Shown here in pieces: positions 1 to 5,665 of a stretch of 6,511 nt of DNA. The stretch is from Candidatus Heimdallarchaeota archaeon (lineage in GTDB: Archaea; Asgardarchaeota; Heimdallarchaeia; Heimdallarchaeales; Heimdallarchaeaceae): the NCBI GenBank assembly GCA_016839875.1, contig JAEOTK010000032.1, forward strand, positions 1-6,511, written 5' to 3'. Under the pieces are notes generated by a model that saw nothing but the letters and a program-made list of their open reading frames with translations, searched no databases and was not told the DNA's origin. The translations under genes and the position numbers were made by a program. Each line of letters opens with the position of its first letter. Position 1 is the first letter of the stretch.

Positions 1-138
1 TTTTCAAAAGGAACTGATATTGTAAGCTTCGAAAATATTGAGAAAGCAATAGTAAATTTCTGGGGAGAAAAAAGAGCTCCTAGAAATGTAGAAGCAGCTA
101 AACGAGCTTATAAAGAAACAAAGGTGGTTATAGCATGA
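1..138 (+). CDS. porG: Pyruvate:ferredoxin oxidoreductase gamma subunit, C-terminal end (partial)
   Basis: Only the last 45 residues and the TGA stop lie in the window; the gene begins upstream. The visible part contains a helix-rich tail with FENIEKAIVNFWG, followed by RNVEAAKRAYKET. It resembles the C-terminus of gamma subunits of archaeal pyruvate/2-oxoacid:ferredoxin oxidoreductases, where a final 'N-x-x-A-x-x-x-A-Y' helix is usual (known of the family). The gamma subunit carries no cofactor; it is a structural domain that in other organisms is fused into the single-chain enzyme. The stop overlaps the start of the delta gene as ATGA (135-138), which implies translational coupling and fits the archaeal gamma-delta-alpha-beta order. 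With so little sequence, the identity depends largely on the neighbours. The gene is called porC in some organisms. Confidence 0.82.
   Translation, partial: FSKGTDIVSFENIEKAIVNFWGEKRAPRNVEAAKRAYKETKVVIA
122..127 (+). promoter_or_regulatory. Shine-Dalgarno site for the delta subunit
   Basis: AGGTGG lies 7 bases before the ATG at 135, inside the last codons of the gamma gene. It matches part of the archaeal GGAGGTGAT consensus and supports the 135 start. Confidence 0.6.
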
Positions 139-407
139 CAGAAGGTCCAAGTTCCCCCATATTACCGCCCATTGAAGGTGCGGCTGGAAGAACCGGTGAT
201 TGGAGAACACAAAAACCAGTAGTTGATCCAGACCTATGTATAAGATGTAATATCTGCTGGAAATTCTGCCCAGATAATGCAATTTTCAGAGCAGATAGAG
301 AAAAAGATCAAGCTATAAGTTATGATTACGAATATTGCAAAGGTTGCGGAATTTGCGCTAATGAATGTCCAAAAGGTGCAATAACTATGGTTACAGAAGG
401 TGATTAA
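135..407 (+). CDS. porD: Pyruvate:ferredoxin oxidoreductase delta subunit (2x[4Fe-4S] ferredoxin-like)
   Basis: This is a 90-residue ferredoxin-like subunit that passes electrons from the thiamine-bound reaction centre of the beta subunit to soluble ferredoxin. Two complete cluster motifs are visible: C35-x2-C38-x2-C41-x3-C45-P and C68-x2-C71-x2-C74-x3-C78-P, each the standard bacterial-type 4Fe-4S pattern. The N-terminal extension contains GAAGRTGDWRTQKPVVD (15-31). It matches the 'G-x-x-x-x-T-G-x-W-R' stretch that distinguishes PorD/VorD subunits from free ferredoxins (family knowledge). The ATG start overlaps the gamma stop and has an AGGTGG site 7 bases upstream. The gene ends 2 bases before the preferred start of the alpha gene. 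Length is normal for the family. Whether the complex uses pyruvate or a branched 2-oxoacid cannot be told from this subunit. Confidence 0.95.
   Translation: MTEGPSSPILPPIEGAAGRTGDWRTQKPVVDPDLCIRCNICWKFCPDNAIFRADREKDQAISYDYEYCKGCGICANECPKGAITMVTEGD
396..404 (+). promoter_or_regulatory. Shine-Dalgarno site that decides the alpha-subunit start
   Basis: GAAGGTGAT matches the archaeal GGAGGTGAT consensus at 8 of 9 positions. Counting from GGTGA, it lies 5 bases before the GTG at 409. The earlier in-frame GTG at 400 is inside this site and therefore an unlikely start. The site overlaps the last codons of the delta gene. Confidence 0.6.
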
Positions 408-408
408 A

Positions 409-1551
409 GTGGTAGTAAAACATGAAAAGAAATCAATGACTGGAAATGATTCAGCTGCTTTTGCTGCGTTATATGCAAAACCGATGGTCATAGCTGCGTA
501 TCCAATAACCCCACAAACGACTGTGATCGAAAAGTTGAGCCAATATGTTGATGAAGGAAAACTTGATGCAGAATTTGTGATTGTCGAAAGTGAACACTCA
601 GCTCTCGCGGCATGCATGGGTGCTGCATGGAGTGGTGTGAGAACATTCACTGCAACCTCATCTCAAGGTCTACTTTACATGGCTGAAAATGTTTTCTGGA
701 GTGGGTATGGAAGACTTCCAATCGTAATGCCTGTAGTAAATCGTTGTCTAGCGCCTGGCTGGTCAATCTATCAAGATTTACAAGATTCAATGGCTTTCAG
801 AGATGCAGGTTGGATTCAAATATATACAAAGAATAATCAAGAGGTATTTGATACAACTCTTCAAGGTTTTAGAATAGCAGAAGATAAGAGAATAGCTCTC
901 CCCTATATGCCTTGCTTGGATGGTTTTGTAATAAGTCATACTACTACTCAAGTTGATCTTCCAAGTGCTGAAGATTCGTTTAACTTTGTTGGAGAATACA
1001 GTGACCCAGTGATAGAAGTAGATACTGAAAATCCTTGGATTTTTGGTGGCTTAGTCGGTCCTGAAAAATTCAATAAAGATAGAAAAGATTTGATGGAAGC
1101 TATGGAACGTGCAAAGAAGAAGATTGTTGATATGAACAAGGAATTTGGAGAGTATTTTGGTCGAACTTATGGAAATGGTTTGGTTGAAGTATATGGTGAA
1201 GATGTTGCTGATTTAACAATCGTCTCGATGGGAACCATAGCCGATGAAACCCAAGATGCAGTAGATTTGTTGAAAGAAGAAGGTGTCAATGTCAATGAGT
1301 TAAGAGTCAGAACATTCAGACCTTTCCCTGAAAAAGATATTGTTGAATTTGCTAAGAAAAACAATAAACTGTTTGTAATTGATAGATCAGTAAGTTTTGG
1401 TCATAATGGACAACTTCGAATTGAAGTCGAAGCAGTATTAAAAAGAAATAAGGTTGATACACCAGTTGAAGGACGTATAATGGGTCTCGGTGGAGAAGAT
1501 GTTCCGTATACGAAAATTGCTGCTATTGCAAAGGAGATATTAAAGGAGTGA
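409..1551 (+). CDS. porA: Pyruvate:ferredoxin oxidoreductase alpha subunit
   Basis: The 380-residue catalytic subunit works with beta to decarboxylate a 2-oxoacid to acyl-CoA with reduction of ferredoxin. Visible family signatures, numbered from the GTG at 409, are YPITPQT (31-37), the ESEHSA stretch (60-65) followed by a small-residue helix, TFTATSSQG (79-87), NR (111-112) whose arginine matches the substrate-contacting arginine of characterised enzymes, and RDAGWIQIY (131-139). A Rossmann-like C-terminal domain begins near ADLTIVSMG and contains RTFRPFP. Length and domain order are normal. An in-frame GTG at 400 would add three residues (M-I-K), but it sits within the Shine-Dalgarno site, so 409 is preferred. 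Alpha and beta are 6 bases apart. Pyruvate is the likely substrate because of the YPITPQT and GWIQIY motifs and the operon order, but 2-oxoisovalerate is not excluded. Confidence 0.94.
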   Translation: MVVKHEKKSMTGNDSAAFAALYAKPMVIAAYPITPQTTVIEKLSQYVDEGKLDAEFVIVESEHSALAACMGAAWSGVRTFTATSSQGLLYMAENVFWSGYGRLPIVMPVVNRCLAPGWSIYQDLQDSMAFRDAGWIQIYTKNNQEVFDTTLQGFRIAEDKRIALPYMPCLDGFVISHTTTQVDLPSAEDSFNFVGEYSDPVIEVDTENPWIFGGLVGPEKFNKDRKDLMEAMERAKKKIVDMNKEFGEYFGRTYGNGLVEVYGEDVADLTIVSMGTIADETQDAVDLLKEEGVNVNELRVRTFRPFPEKDIVEFAKKNNKLFVIDRSVSFGHNGQLRIEVEAVLKRNKVDTPVEGRIMGLGGEDVPYTKIAAIAKEILKE

Positions 1552-1552
1552 T
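1543..1552 (+). promoter_or_regulatory. Shine-Dalgarno site for the beta subunit
   Basis: AAGGAGTGAT overlaps the alpha stop codon (TGA, 1549-1551) and places GGAG 9 bases before the ATG at 1558. It supports that start; the other nearby ATG at 1553 meets a stop after two codons. Confidence 0.6.
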
Positions 1553-1557
1553 ATGAG

Positions 1558-2460
1558 ATGAAAGTGACACAGAAGGATTTACTAACAGTCCCCAAGAAAG
1601 CTTTATTGAAAGGTCATTTTGCTTGTGCTGGATGTGGTTCAGCTCTTGCTTTTAGACATGCCATCAGTTCTATTGCAGACAAGGTGATTTTAGTAGTACC
1701 CGCAAGTTGTGCAAGCGTATATCAAGGAGGCGGAAAAGGTGCTTCGTTTAATGTACCAACAATTAATACCGCATTTGCAGCAAGTGATGCCGTAGCTTCG
1801 GGTATTCAACGTGCAATGAAGATGAAAGGTAAAGATGATGTTAAAGTAGTAGTGTGGGGTGGTGATGGATCGGGTGCAGATATAGGTATAGCAACAGAAA
1901 TTGGTGCTTGTGATCGTCAGGAGAACATCTTGCATGTTATGTATTCAAACAACGTCTATGGAAACACAGGTGGTCAGAGAAGCGGAGATACAATGATTGG
2001 GGCTAAAACGGCAACAACTCCTGAAGGCAATACTACTCCTCGAAAAATAGTTCCATTTATTATGATGGCAAACAACGCCAGATATGTTGCTACAGCTACT
2101 GTGGCTTACATGGAAGATTTAGTATCCAAATTCAAGAAAGCTGTTTCTTTGGATGGTTTCAAATTTATGCAAATTGATTCACCATGTCCACCAAATTGGA
2201 GATGTGAATCAGCTGATTCTATAAAAATTGCTCGTTTAGCAGTTCAAACTGGATTATGGCCTTTATTTGAATGGGATCGTACTACTGGAAATGCGATTAT
2301 AAGTCGTCCAAGTCAGAAATATGTAGACAAGGAGAACAGATTACCTATCACTGACTGGTCAAGTTTGCAAGGAAGAACAAAACATATGACTAAAGAACAG
2401 ATGAAAAATCTCGAATCAGATACTGATAGACAGTGGAGATTTCTCAAGAAATTCTTGTAA
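1558..2460 (+). CDS. porB: Pyruvate:ferredoxin oxidoreductase beta subunit (thiamine diphosphate and 4Fe-4S binding)
   Basis: This 300-residue subunit binds thiamine diphosphate and the 4Fe-4S cluster next to it. Four cysteines fit the cluster ligands: C23-x2-C26 in HFACAGCG, C51 in PASC, and C210 in SPCPPNW. The thiamine/Mg motif is GGDGSGADIG (101-110), completed by NNVYGNTG (131-138). RLAVQTGLWPL near residue 235 and LQGRTKH in the tail are also family hallmarks. Two details differ from the textbook PorB as I remember it. The loop after C51 is glycine-rich (QGGGKGAS), where many PorB proteins have a proline/aromatic segment. The usual Y-D-N-E before the NTG motif reads Y-S-N-N here. These may affect substrate choice. 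The gene is last in the operon and is followed by a T-run. Confidence 0.94.
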   Translation: MKVTQKDLLTVPKKALLKGHFACAGCGSALAFRHAISSIADKVILVVPASCASVYQGGGKGASFNVPTINTAFAASDAVASGIQRAMKMKGKDDVKVVVWGGDGSGADIGIATEIGACDRQENILHVMYSNNVYGNTGGQRSGDTMIGAKTATTPEGNTTPRKIVPFIMMANNARYVATATVAYMEDLVSKFKKAVSLDGFKFMQIDSPCPPNWRCESADSIKIARLAVQTGLWPLFEWDRTTGNAIISRPSQKYVDKENRLPITDWSSLQGRTKHMTKEQMKNLESDTDRQWRFLKKFL

Positions 2461-2470
2461 GTCAAACTCC

Positions 2471-2480
2471 TTTTTTTCTT
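2471..2480 (+). terminator. T-rich terminator-like run after the oxidoreductase operon
   Basis: Seven consecutive T residues followed by CTT begin 11 bases after the beta stop, with further T-rich sequence to about 2489. Archaeal RNA polymerase commonly terminates at such runs without a hairpin, and none is seen here. It fits the end of the por operon, but it is common sequence in an A+T-rich genome. Confidence 0.45.
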
Positions 2481-2515
2481 ACTCTTATTGCCTATACCGA
2501 TTACCCCCATCGATG

Positions 2516-2526
2516 TTTTTTAATAA
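2516..2526 (+). promoter_or_regulatory. Candidate archaeal TATA box for the HD-domain gene
   Basis: TTTTTTAATAA is the most TATA-like stretch in the 93-base spacer. Its centre is about 32 bases before the TTG at 2554. A start of transcription 25-30 bases downstream would give a very short or absent leader before that TTG. The call rests on position and composition only; no BRE element is clear. Confidence 0.3.
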
Positions 2527-2553
2527 TCAATTTCCTTCATTTTCACGACAGAC

Positions 2554-3195
2554 TTGATAGAGACGAGTGAAGTGGACGAGTTATACCAGTTGATATATGG
2601 ATTTATACAAAGCGCAATTCAGCTAAAGAGATTGCCAAGGCAAGGATGGATTCGAATAGGAGTACCACTCTCTGATGTTGAAAGCATTGCAGATCATGCA
2701 TACAATACCGCTATGTTATCTTTACTTTTAAGTGACCTTCACAATGCACTTCATCCTGAGGCAGAACTAGACACTGAACTAGTTATGAGAATAGCTATTG
2801 TTCATGATCTACCTGAATGTAAGTACCAAGATTTTGATAGACAACTTTCTATTCTTTTAGGTAAAGATAGGTATCAAGAATTCAAAAATCAAGTTCTAAC
2901 TACTGCTAGTACTGAACTTCTCTCACTAATAACTAATGAAGACGTTAAAAGTAGATGGAAAGAAATGTTTGATGATTTGAGAAATAACGAATCACAAGAG
3001 TCAAAATTCGTTTCCTATGTTGATAAATTGGAAGTTTTAATTCAAGCTTTATCTTATGAATCATTAGGCTTTCATTCTTTTCTGTTTGATAGTTTCTGGC
3101 AAACCTCTAAAGAATATCTTGATCACTGCAATTTTGAGGTTATCAATGAGCTTGTTCCAATTTTAGAGGAAGAAAGAGCAAAATTGGAAAGTTAA
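2554..3195 (+). CDS. HD-domain phosphohydrolase, YfbR/HDDC2-like 5'-deoxynucleotidase
   Basis: This 213-residue cytoplasmic metal-dependent hydrolase probably removes phosphate from deoxynucleoside 5'-monophosphates. The HD ligands are H48 in ESIADHAY, H84-D85 in IVHDLPE, and D157 in SYVDKLE. E88 and D93 fall at the spacing of the catalytic pair E72/D77 of E. coli YfbR (HDxxE, then D nine residues after the H). LKRLPRQGW (24-32) matches the N-terminal 'LKR-x-PR-x-GW' of HDDC2-type proteins, and EYSxxK-like helices plus a final EEERAK helix also fit. Oddity: the conserved GD-I-x-P after the HD motif reads QD-F-D-R. The TTG start at 2554 gives the longest frame. GTG at 2572 would shorten it by six residues and keeps every conserved element. 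Neither has a good Shine-Dalgarno site. It is probably transcribed alone. Substrate is inferred from the family. Confidence 0.85.
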   Translation: MIETSEVDELYQLIYGFIQSAIQLKRLPRQGWIRIGVPLSDVESIADHAYNTAMLSLLLSDLHNALHPEAELDTELVMRIAIVHDLPECKYQDFDRQLSILLGKDRYQEFKNQVLTTASTELLSLITNEDVKSRWKEMFDDLRNNESQESKFVSYVDKLEVLIQALSYESLGFHSFLFDSFWQTSKEYLDHCNFEVINELVPILEEERAKLES

Positions 3196-3225
3196 ATACT
3201 CACTATTTTGCTATACAACTATGAG

Positions 3226-3286
3226 TCAGTTTAAAACTGATAAAATCAGATAATAATTGAGCATTATCTCTCTACAAGAAAGTAGA
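3226..3286. repeat. Chain of four short inverted repeats upstream of the longin-like gene
   Basis: Four perfect inverted repeats lie end to end: TCAGTTT/AAACTGA with a 1-base centre (3226-3240), CTGAT/ATCAG around AAA (3237-3249), AGATAAT/ATTATCT around 8 bases (3248-3269), and TCTAC/GTAGA around 6 bases (3271-3286). The first two and the second and third share bases, so alternative pairings compete. The block fills about half of the spacer and ends 25 bases before the GTG of the next gene. It could be a set of operator half-sites or a folded 3' end of the HD-gene transcript. There is no T-run after it to make it a standard terminator, and chance in A+T-rich sequence is possible. Confidence 0.4.
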
Positions 3287-3294
3287 TTAATTAT
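3284..3294 (+). promoter_or_regulatory. Candidate TATA box for the longin-like gene
   Basis: AGATTAATTAT is centred about 23 bases upstream of the GTG at 3312. This spacing would put the transcription start at or next to the start codon, consistent with a leaderless mRNA. It also explains why no Shine-Dalgarno site is seen before 3312. It overlaps the last inverted repeat by three bases. Confidence 0.3.
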
Positions 3295-3311
3295 GCTTAC
3301 ATAGAGACTGG

Positions 3312-4502
3312 GTGGTTCATATCAGTACAGAGGAAAAATATCATGATCTTGAAATTTCACCGTTTCATGTTCCTTTTCTTAGAGATTTAGGAATCAAAGT
3401 TGTCTCTATAATAATGTTTGATATAATCTATGGTCCTGTATGCTATCTAAAAGAATTGTCTCGTTCAAATTTTGGGGATAAGCTAAAAGATGTAAGTTCT
3501 TTGAGTGAAATATATACAGGTTTTGCAAGAACTAATGCTGATGTAATTACAAGTTTGGATGAACGTATAGTTCTTGGAAGATTTACTACATTTCAAGACG
3601 AAGTAGAAAATATAGTTGTTTTGCTCTTTGTCTGTGTTCCAACAGCTGATTTGGATAAATTAACAAAATATGCAAGATCTCTCTCTGAAAGAACTCAAGG
3701 AGATCCAAAAATCTTCGATGATTCTCTAAAACATTTAATAGATTCAGAAAAAATTGAATCAGTAAAGATTCCCTATTCCGCAAGAGTTGGCAATGTTACC
3801 AAAGGACTCACAATTGATGATCAATCAGTAGTGACAGGGACTGAATTTAATAACTTCTACGGCTTCATTTTCATACAGTATCACAGAGGAACAATTGATG
3901 GTAGATTCTTTCCAAAAATCATTGCTGAGAAAAAAATGGATTTGTCCCATCTTTTCAAATTCATAGATACTCAAAAGAGCGAAGCTGAATTAAAAGAAGG
4001 CGATTTAATCAGTTTATATTACAAAGGATTAGAACTTCTAGTTTACAAACATAAAGAGAAAGAAGCTATTATGATTGGAGCTAAAAAACCTCACAGTAAG
4101 ATTAACTATTCATATCTGGATGATTGGTTTACATACCTGTTTAACGCTTATATCAATGTAGCTGGGGAAACAAAAACAATCTCAACCCAAGAAGCTATCT
4201 TATATTTAGATAAGAACATTTCAAGACAACCTAAAAAGTATATAATTTCTGAGACTGTAGATCTTATAATTCATGCAGAGGAAGATCATCCAGAACTTTC
4301 CGAACGTCCAGAGAATATTCAACAAAAAGGATGGATAACACTCGAAAGGAATTTTCAACTCTTCTCGGAAAACCTGAATTTATTCAAAGGAGGTCATTCA
4401 ATCTATGCTATAAGTCAAGACCTCTCAGTCCCTATTTCATCTATTGTAGAGTTTGTTATCTTCTTAAAATCAAGAAAACTTGTAGATGTCTACAGAAAAT
4501 AA
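3312..4502 (+). CDS. Unassigned protein with apparent longin/roadblock-like domains and C-terminal winged helix
   Basis: I do not recognise a named family for this 396-residue soluble protein; no signal peptide or membrane segment is seen. The N-terminal part (about 27-150) starts with a strand, KVVSIIMFDIIYGPVCYLKE (29-48). After a helical stretch it gives ERIVLGRFTTF and the hydrophobic strand ENIVVLLFVCVP (99-110), then a long helix. This order resembles longin/roadblock folds, and the 'FD-x-x-x-GP' hairpin resembles small GTPase-associated proteins I associate with Asgard archaea (inference). A second similar module may begin at FYGFIFIQY (182-190), followed by LISLYYKGLELLVYKHKEKE. The last 47 residues (350-396) form a likely winged helix: LFKGGHSIYAISQDL, then a recognition-type helix and FLKSRKLVDVY. 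GTG at 3312 is the only reasonable start before the first strand. No GTPase is encoded nearby, so a partner cannot be named. Confidence 0.6.
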   Translation: MVHISTEEKYHDLEISPFHVPFLRDLGIKVVSIIMFDIIYGPVCYLKELSRSNFGDKLKDVSSLSEIYTGFARTNADVITSLDERIVLGRFTTFQDEVENIVVLLFVCVPTADLDKLTKYARSLSERTQGDPKIFDDSLKHLIDSEKIESVKIPYSARVGNVTKGLTIDDQSVVTGTEFNNFYGFIFIQYHRGTIDGRFFPKIIAEKKMDLSHLFKFIDTQKSEAELKEGDLISLYYKGLELLVYKHKEKEAIMIGAKKPHSKINYSYLDDWFTYLFNAYINVAGETKTISTQEAILYLDKNISRQPKKYIISETVDLIIHAEEDHPELSERPENIQQKGWITLERNFQLFSENLNLFKGGHSIYAISQDLSVPISSIVEFVIFLKSRKLVDVYRK

Positions 4503-4521
4503 AAGAACTACTCTTTTGTGA

Positions 4522-4540
4522 TTTTTTCGCGCTTCTTTAC
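4522..4540 (+). terminator. Weak T-rich terminator-like segment after the longin-like gene
   Basis: A run of six T residues (4522-4527), then CGCGC and a second T-rich patch (4532-4538), begins 20 bases after the TAA. There is no convincing hairpin. It is compatible with archaeal T-run termination, at low confidence. Confidence 0.3.
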
Positions 4541-4568
4541 AATAGTCTGTGAAAAACTATAAGAACTA

Positions 4569-4576
4569 TTAAATTT
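4569..4576 (+). promoter_or_regulatory. Candidate TATA box for the methyltransferase gene
   Basis: TTAAATTT is centred about 37 bases before the ATG at 4610. Start of transcription near 4598 would leave a leader of about 11 bases to that ATG, or about 30 to the alternative GTG at 4631. Other A+T-rich stretches nearby (4585-4599) could serve instead. Confidence 0.25.
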
Positions 4577-4609
4577 GATTGCTGTAATATTCTATTATAC
4601 GAAGTAGAA

Positions 4610-5632
4610 ATGGAGAATCGGTGTTATAAAGTGAGTACATTTTCTCTTTCTGTAGATACATCTGAAGAAAAAGTCAAAGAAAATCTTGATATGCTAATAA
4701 AACTCTCTACTGTGAAAGCATCTAATATGTTGAGAGAACTTGGTGTTTTTGAGATACTAAATAGACCTAGATCACCTGAAGAGATTTTTCATATGTTGAA
4801 TTTCAATTTATTGGAAGATGAGTTTTTCAAAGTATTTGATTTATTAGCAGAACAAGAACTTATCACTAAACAAGGTGAATTCTATGCGGATTCTCCTCGT
4901 CGAGAATATCTTCATGAATCCTTGGAATCAGAAATTGAAGGAGCAAGTGAAGTAATTCAAAAACCATTTGATACTCTTCTAAGTAAACTATCACAAAAAT
5001 ACAAAGCGATTCTGAAAGGAGAACAAGGAAAACTACTTAATACTGATTTGATTCTAACTTTAGACTCCCTGTATGGTTCAGAGTTCTTTTTCCAATTACG
5101 AGATGTTTTTTACAACAATCTTTCACAGAGACTACCTTTGTTCGATGTTAAAGATACTCTGACAATTCTAAATTGGGGTGGTGGTAGTGGTTACGATGCA
5201 TTACATTTAGCCAACCATTTCAAAAATAATGTGATGGTGTTGAGTGTAGAACCTCCAGAATCTCTCTACAGATGTAAAGTTATTCAGGATCTTTATGAGG
5301 TTTATAATGTTGAATTTTTCGAGAGAGATAACTTACAAACTGACATGTTAAAGGATTGTGTAGATATTTTCATGGGATCTTCTTTTGTTTTCAAAGATCA
5401 GATGAAAGATTATATTGACCTAATACAAACCACTTTGAGTCAAGAAGGATATCTTACACTAGCTTTTATACCTACATTGAATTTCTCATTAGATTGGGTT
5501 TTGAGTATTCACGATCAATATGAATATAATCTAGTAAAAGATGATCATTTAGCTAAGCTTAGACATTATGGTCTTTCAAAACTGAAATATATTGGCTTAG
5601 ACAATGGATTTGTTAGTCTTCAGAAATCTTGA
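4610..5632 (+). CDS. Winged-helix plus class I SAM-dependent methyltransferase-like protein
   Basis: The 340-residue cytoplasmic protein has an N-terminal helical/winged-helix region (about 28-95: LSTVKASNMLRELGVFEIL, PEEIFHMLNFN, FKVFDLLAEQELITKQGEFY). This arrangement is like the dimerisation domain of plant- and bacterial-type O-methyltransferases. A helical linker leads to a Rossmann fold. Motif I is ILNWGGGSGYDALHLA (186-201), with the glycine loop at 190-194. The second strand ends VLSVEP, where E214 is placed to hold the ribose of S-adenosylmethionine. CVDIFMGSSFVF and LSQEGYLTLAFIP fit motifs IV and VI. Oddity: the acidic residue usual in motif I (D/E before the first glycine) is replaced by N-W. 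Substrate is unknown. The start is uncertain: ATG 4610 is the longest, but GTG 4631 has GGTG 7 bases upstream and loses only seven unconserved residues. Confidence 0.72.
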   Translation: MENRCYKVSTFSLSVDTSEEKVKENLDMLIKLSTVKASNMLRELGVFEILNRPRSPEEIFHMLNFNLLEDEFFKVFDLLAEQELITKQGEFYADSPRREYLHESLESEIEGASEVIQKPFDTLLSKLSQKYKAILKGEQGKLLNTDLILTLDSLYGSEFFFQLRDVFYNNLSQRLPLFDVKDTLTILNWGGGSGYDALHLANHFKNNVMVLSVEPPESLYRCKVIQDLYEVYNVEFFERDNLQTDMLKDCVDIFMGSSFVFKDQMKDYIDLIQTTLSQEGYLTLAFIPTLNFSLDWVLSIHDQYEYNLVKDDHLAKLRHYGLSKLKYIGLDNGFVSLQKS

Positions 5633-5638
5633 AACAAA

Positions 5639-5665
5639 AAAAAGAAGAAATTAGTTCTTCTTTTT
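5639..5665. terminator. Bidirectional hairpin terminator between convergent genes
   Basis: A perfect 11-bp inverted repeat, AAAAAGAAGAA (5639-5649) and TTCTTCTTTTT (5655-5665), encloses a 5-base loop. It spans the 18-base gap between the methyltransferase stop and the stop of the minus-strand SPFH gene, and it covers the last codons of the latter. The plus-strand RNA ends its stem in five U; the minus-strand RNA continues to eight U. This fits termination of both transcripts. The purine/pyrimidine asymmetry is simple sequence, so part of the symmetry could come from lysine codons (AAG/AAA) of the SPFH C-terminus. Confidence 0.6.

Noticed and set aside
400..402. GTG at 400 as the alpha-subunit start
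   Set aside because: It lies inside the Shine-Dalgarno-like GAAGGTGAT and has no site of its own upstream; GTG at 409 is correctly spaced from that site.
234..650. Open frame of 138 codons on the minus strand opposite the por delta/alpha genes
   Set aside because: It lies antisense to two clearly conserved genes, has a composition typical of a complementary shadow frame, and shows no recognisable domain.
4331..4552. Plus-strand frame of 73 codons overlapping the end of the longin-like gene
   Set aside because: Most of it is an out-of-frame reading of the winged-helix coding region. It has no ribosome binding site and no conserved pattern.
4503..4568. Direct repeat AAGAACTA at 4503-4510 and 4561-4568
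   Set aside because: Two copies of an 8-base A+T-rich word in about 60 bases are not enough to call an operator or a recombination site.
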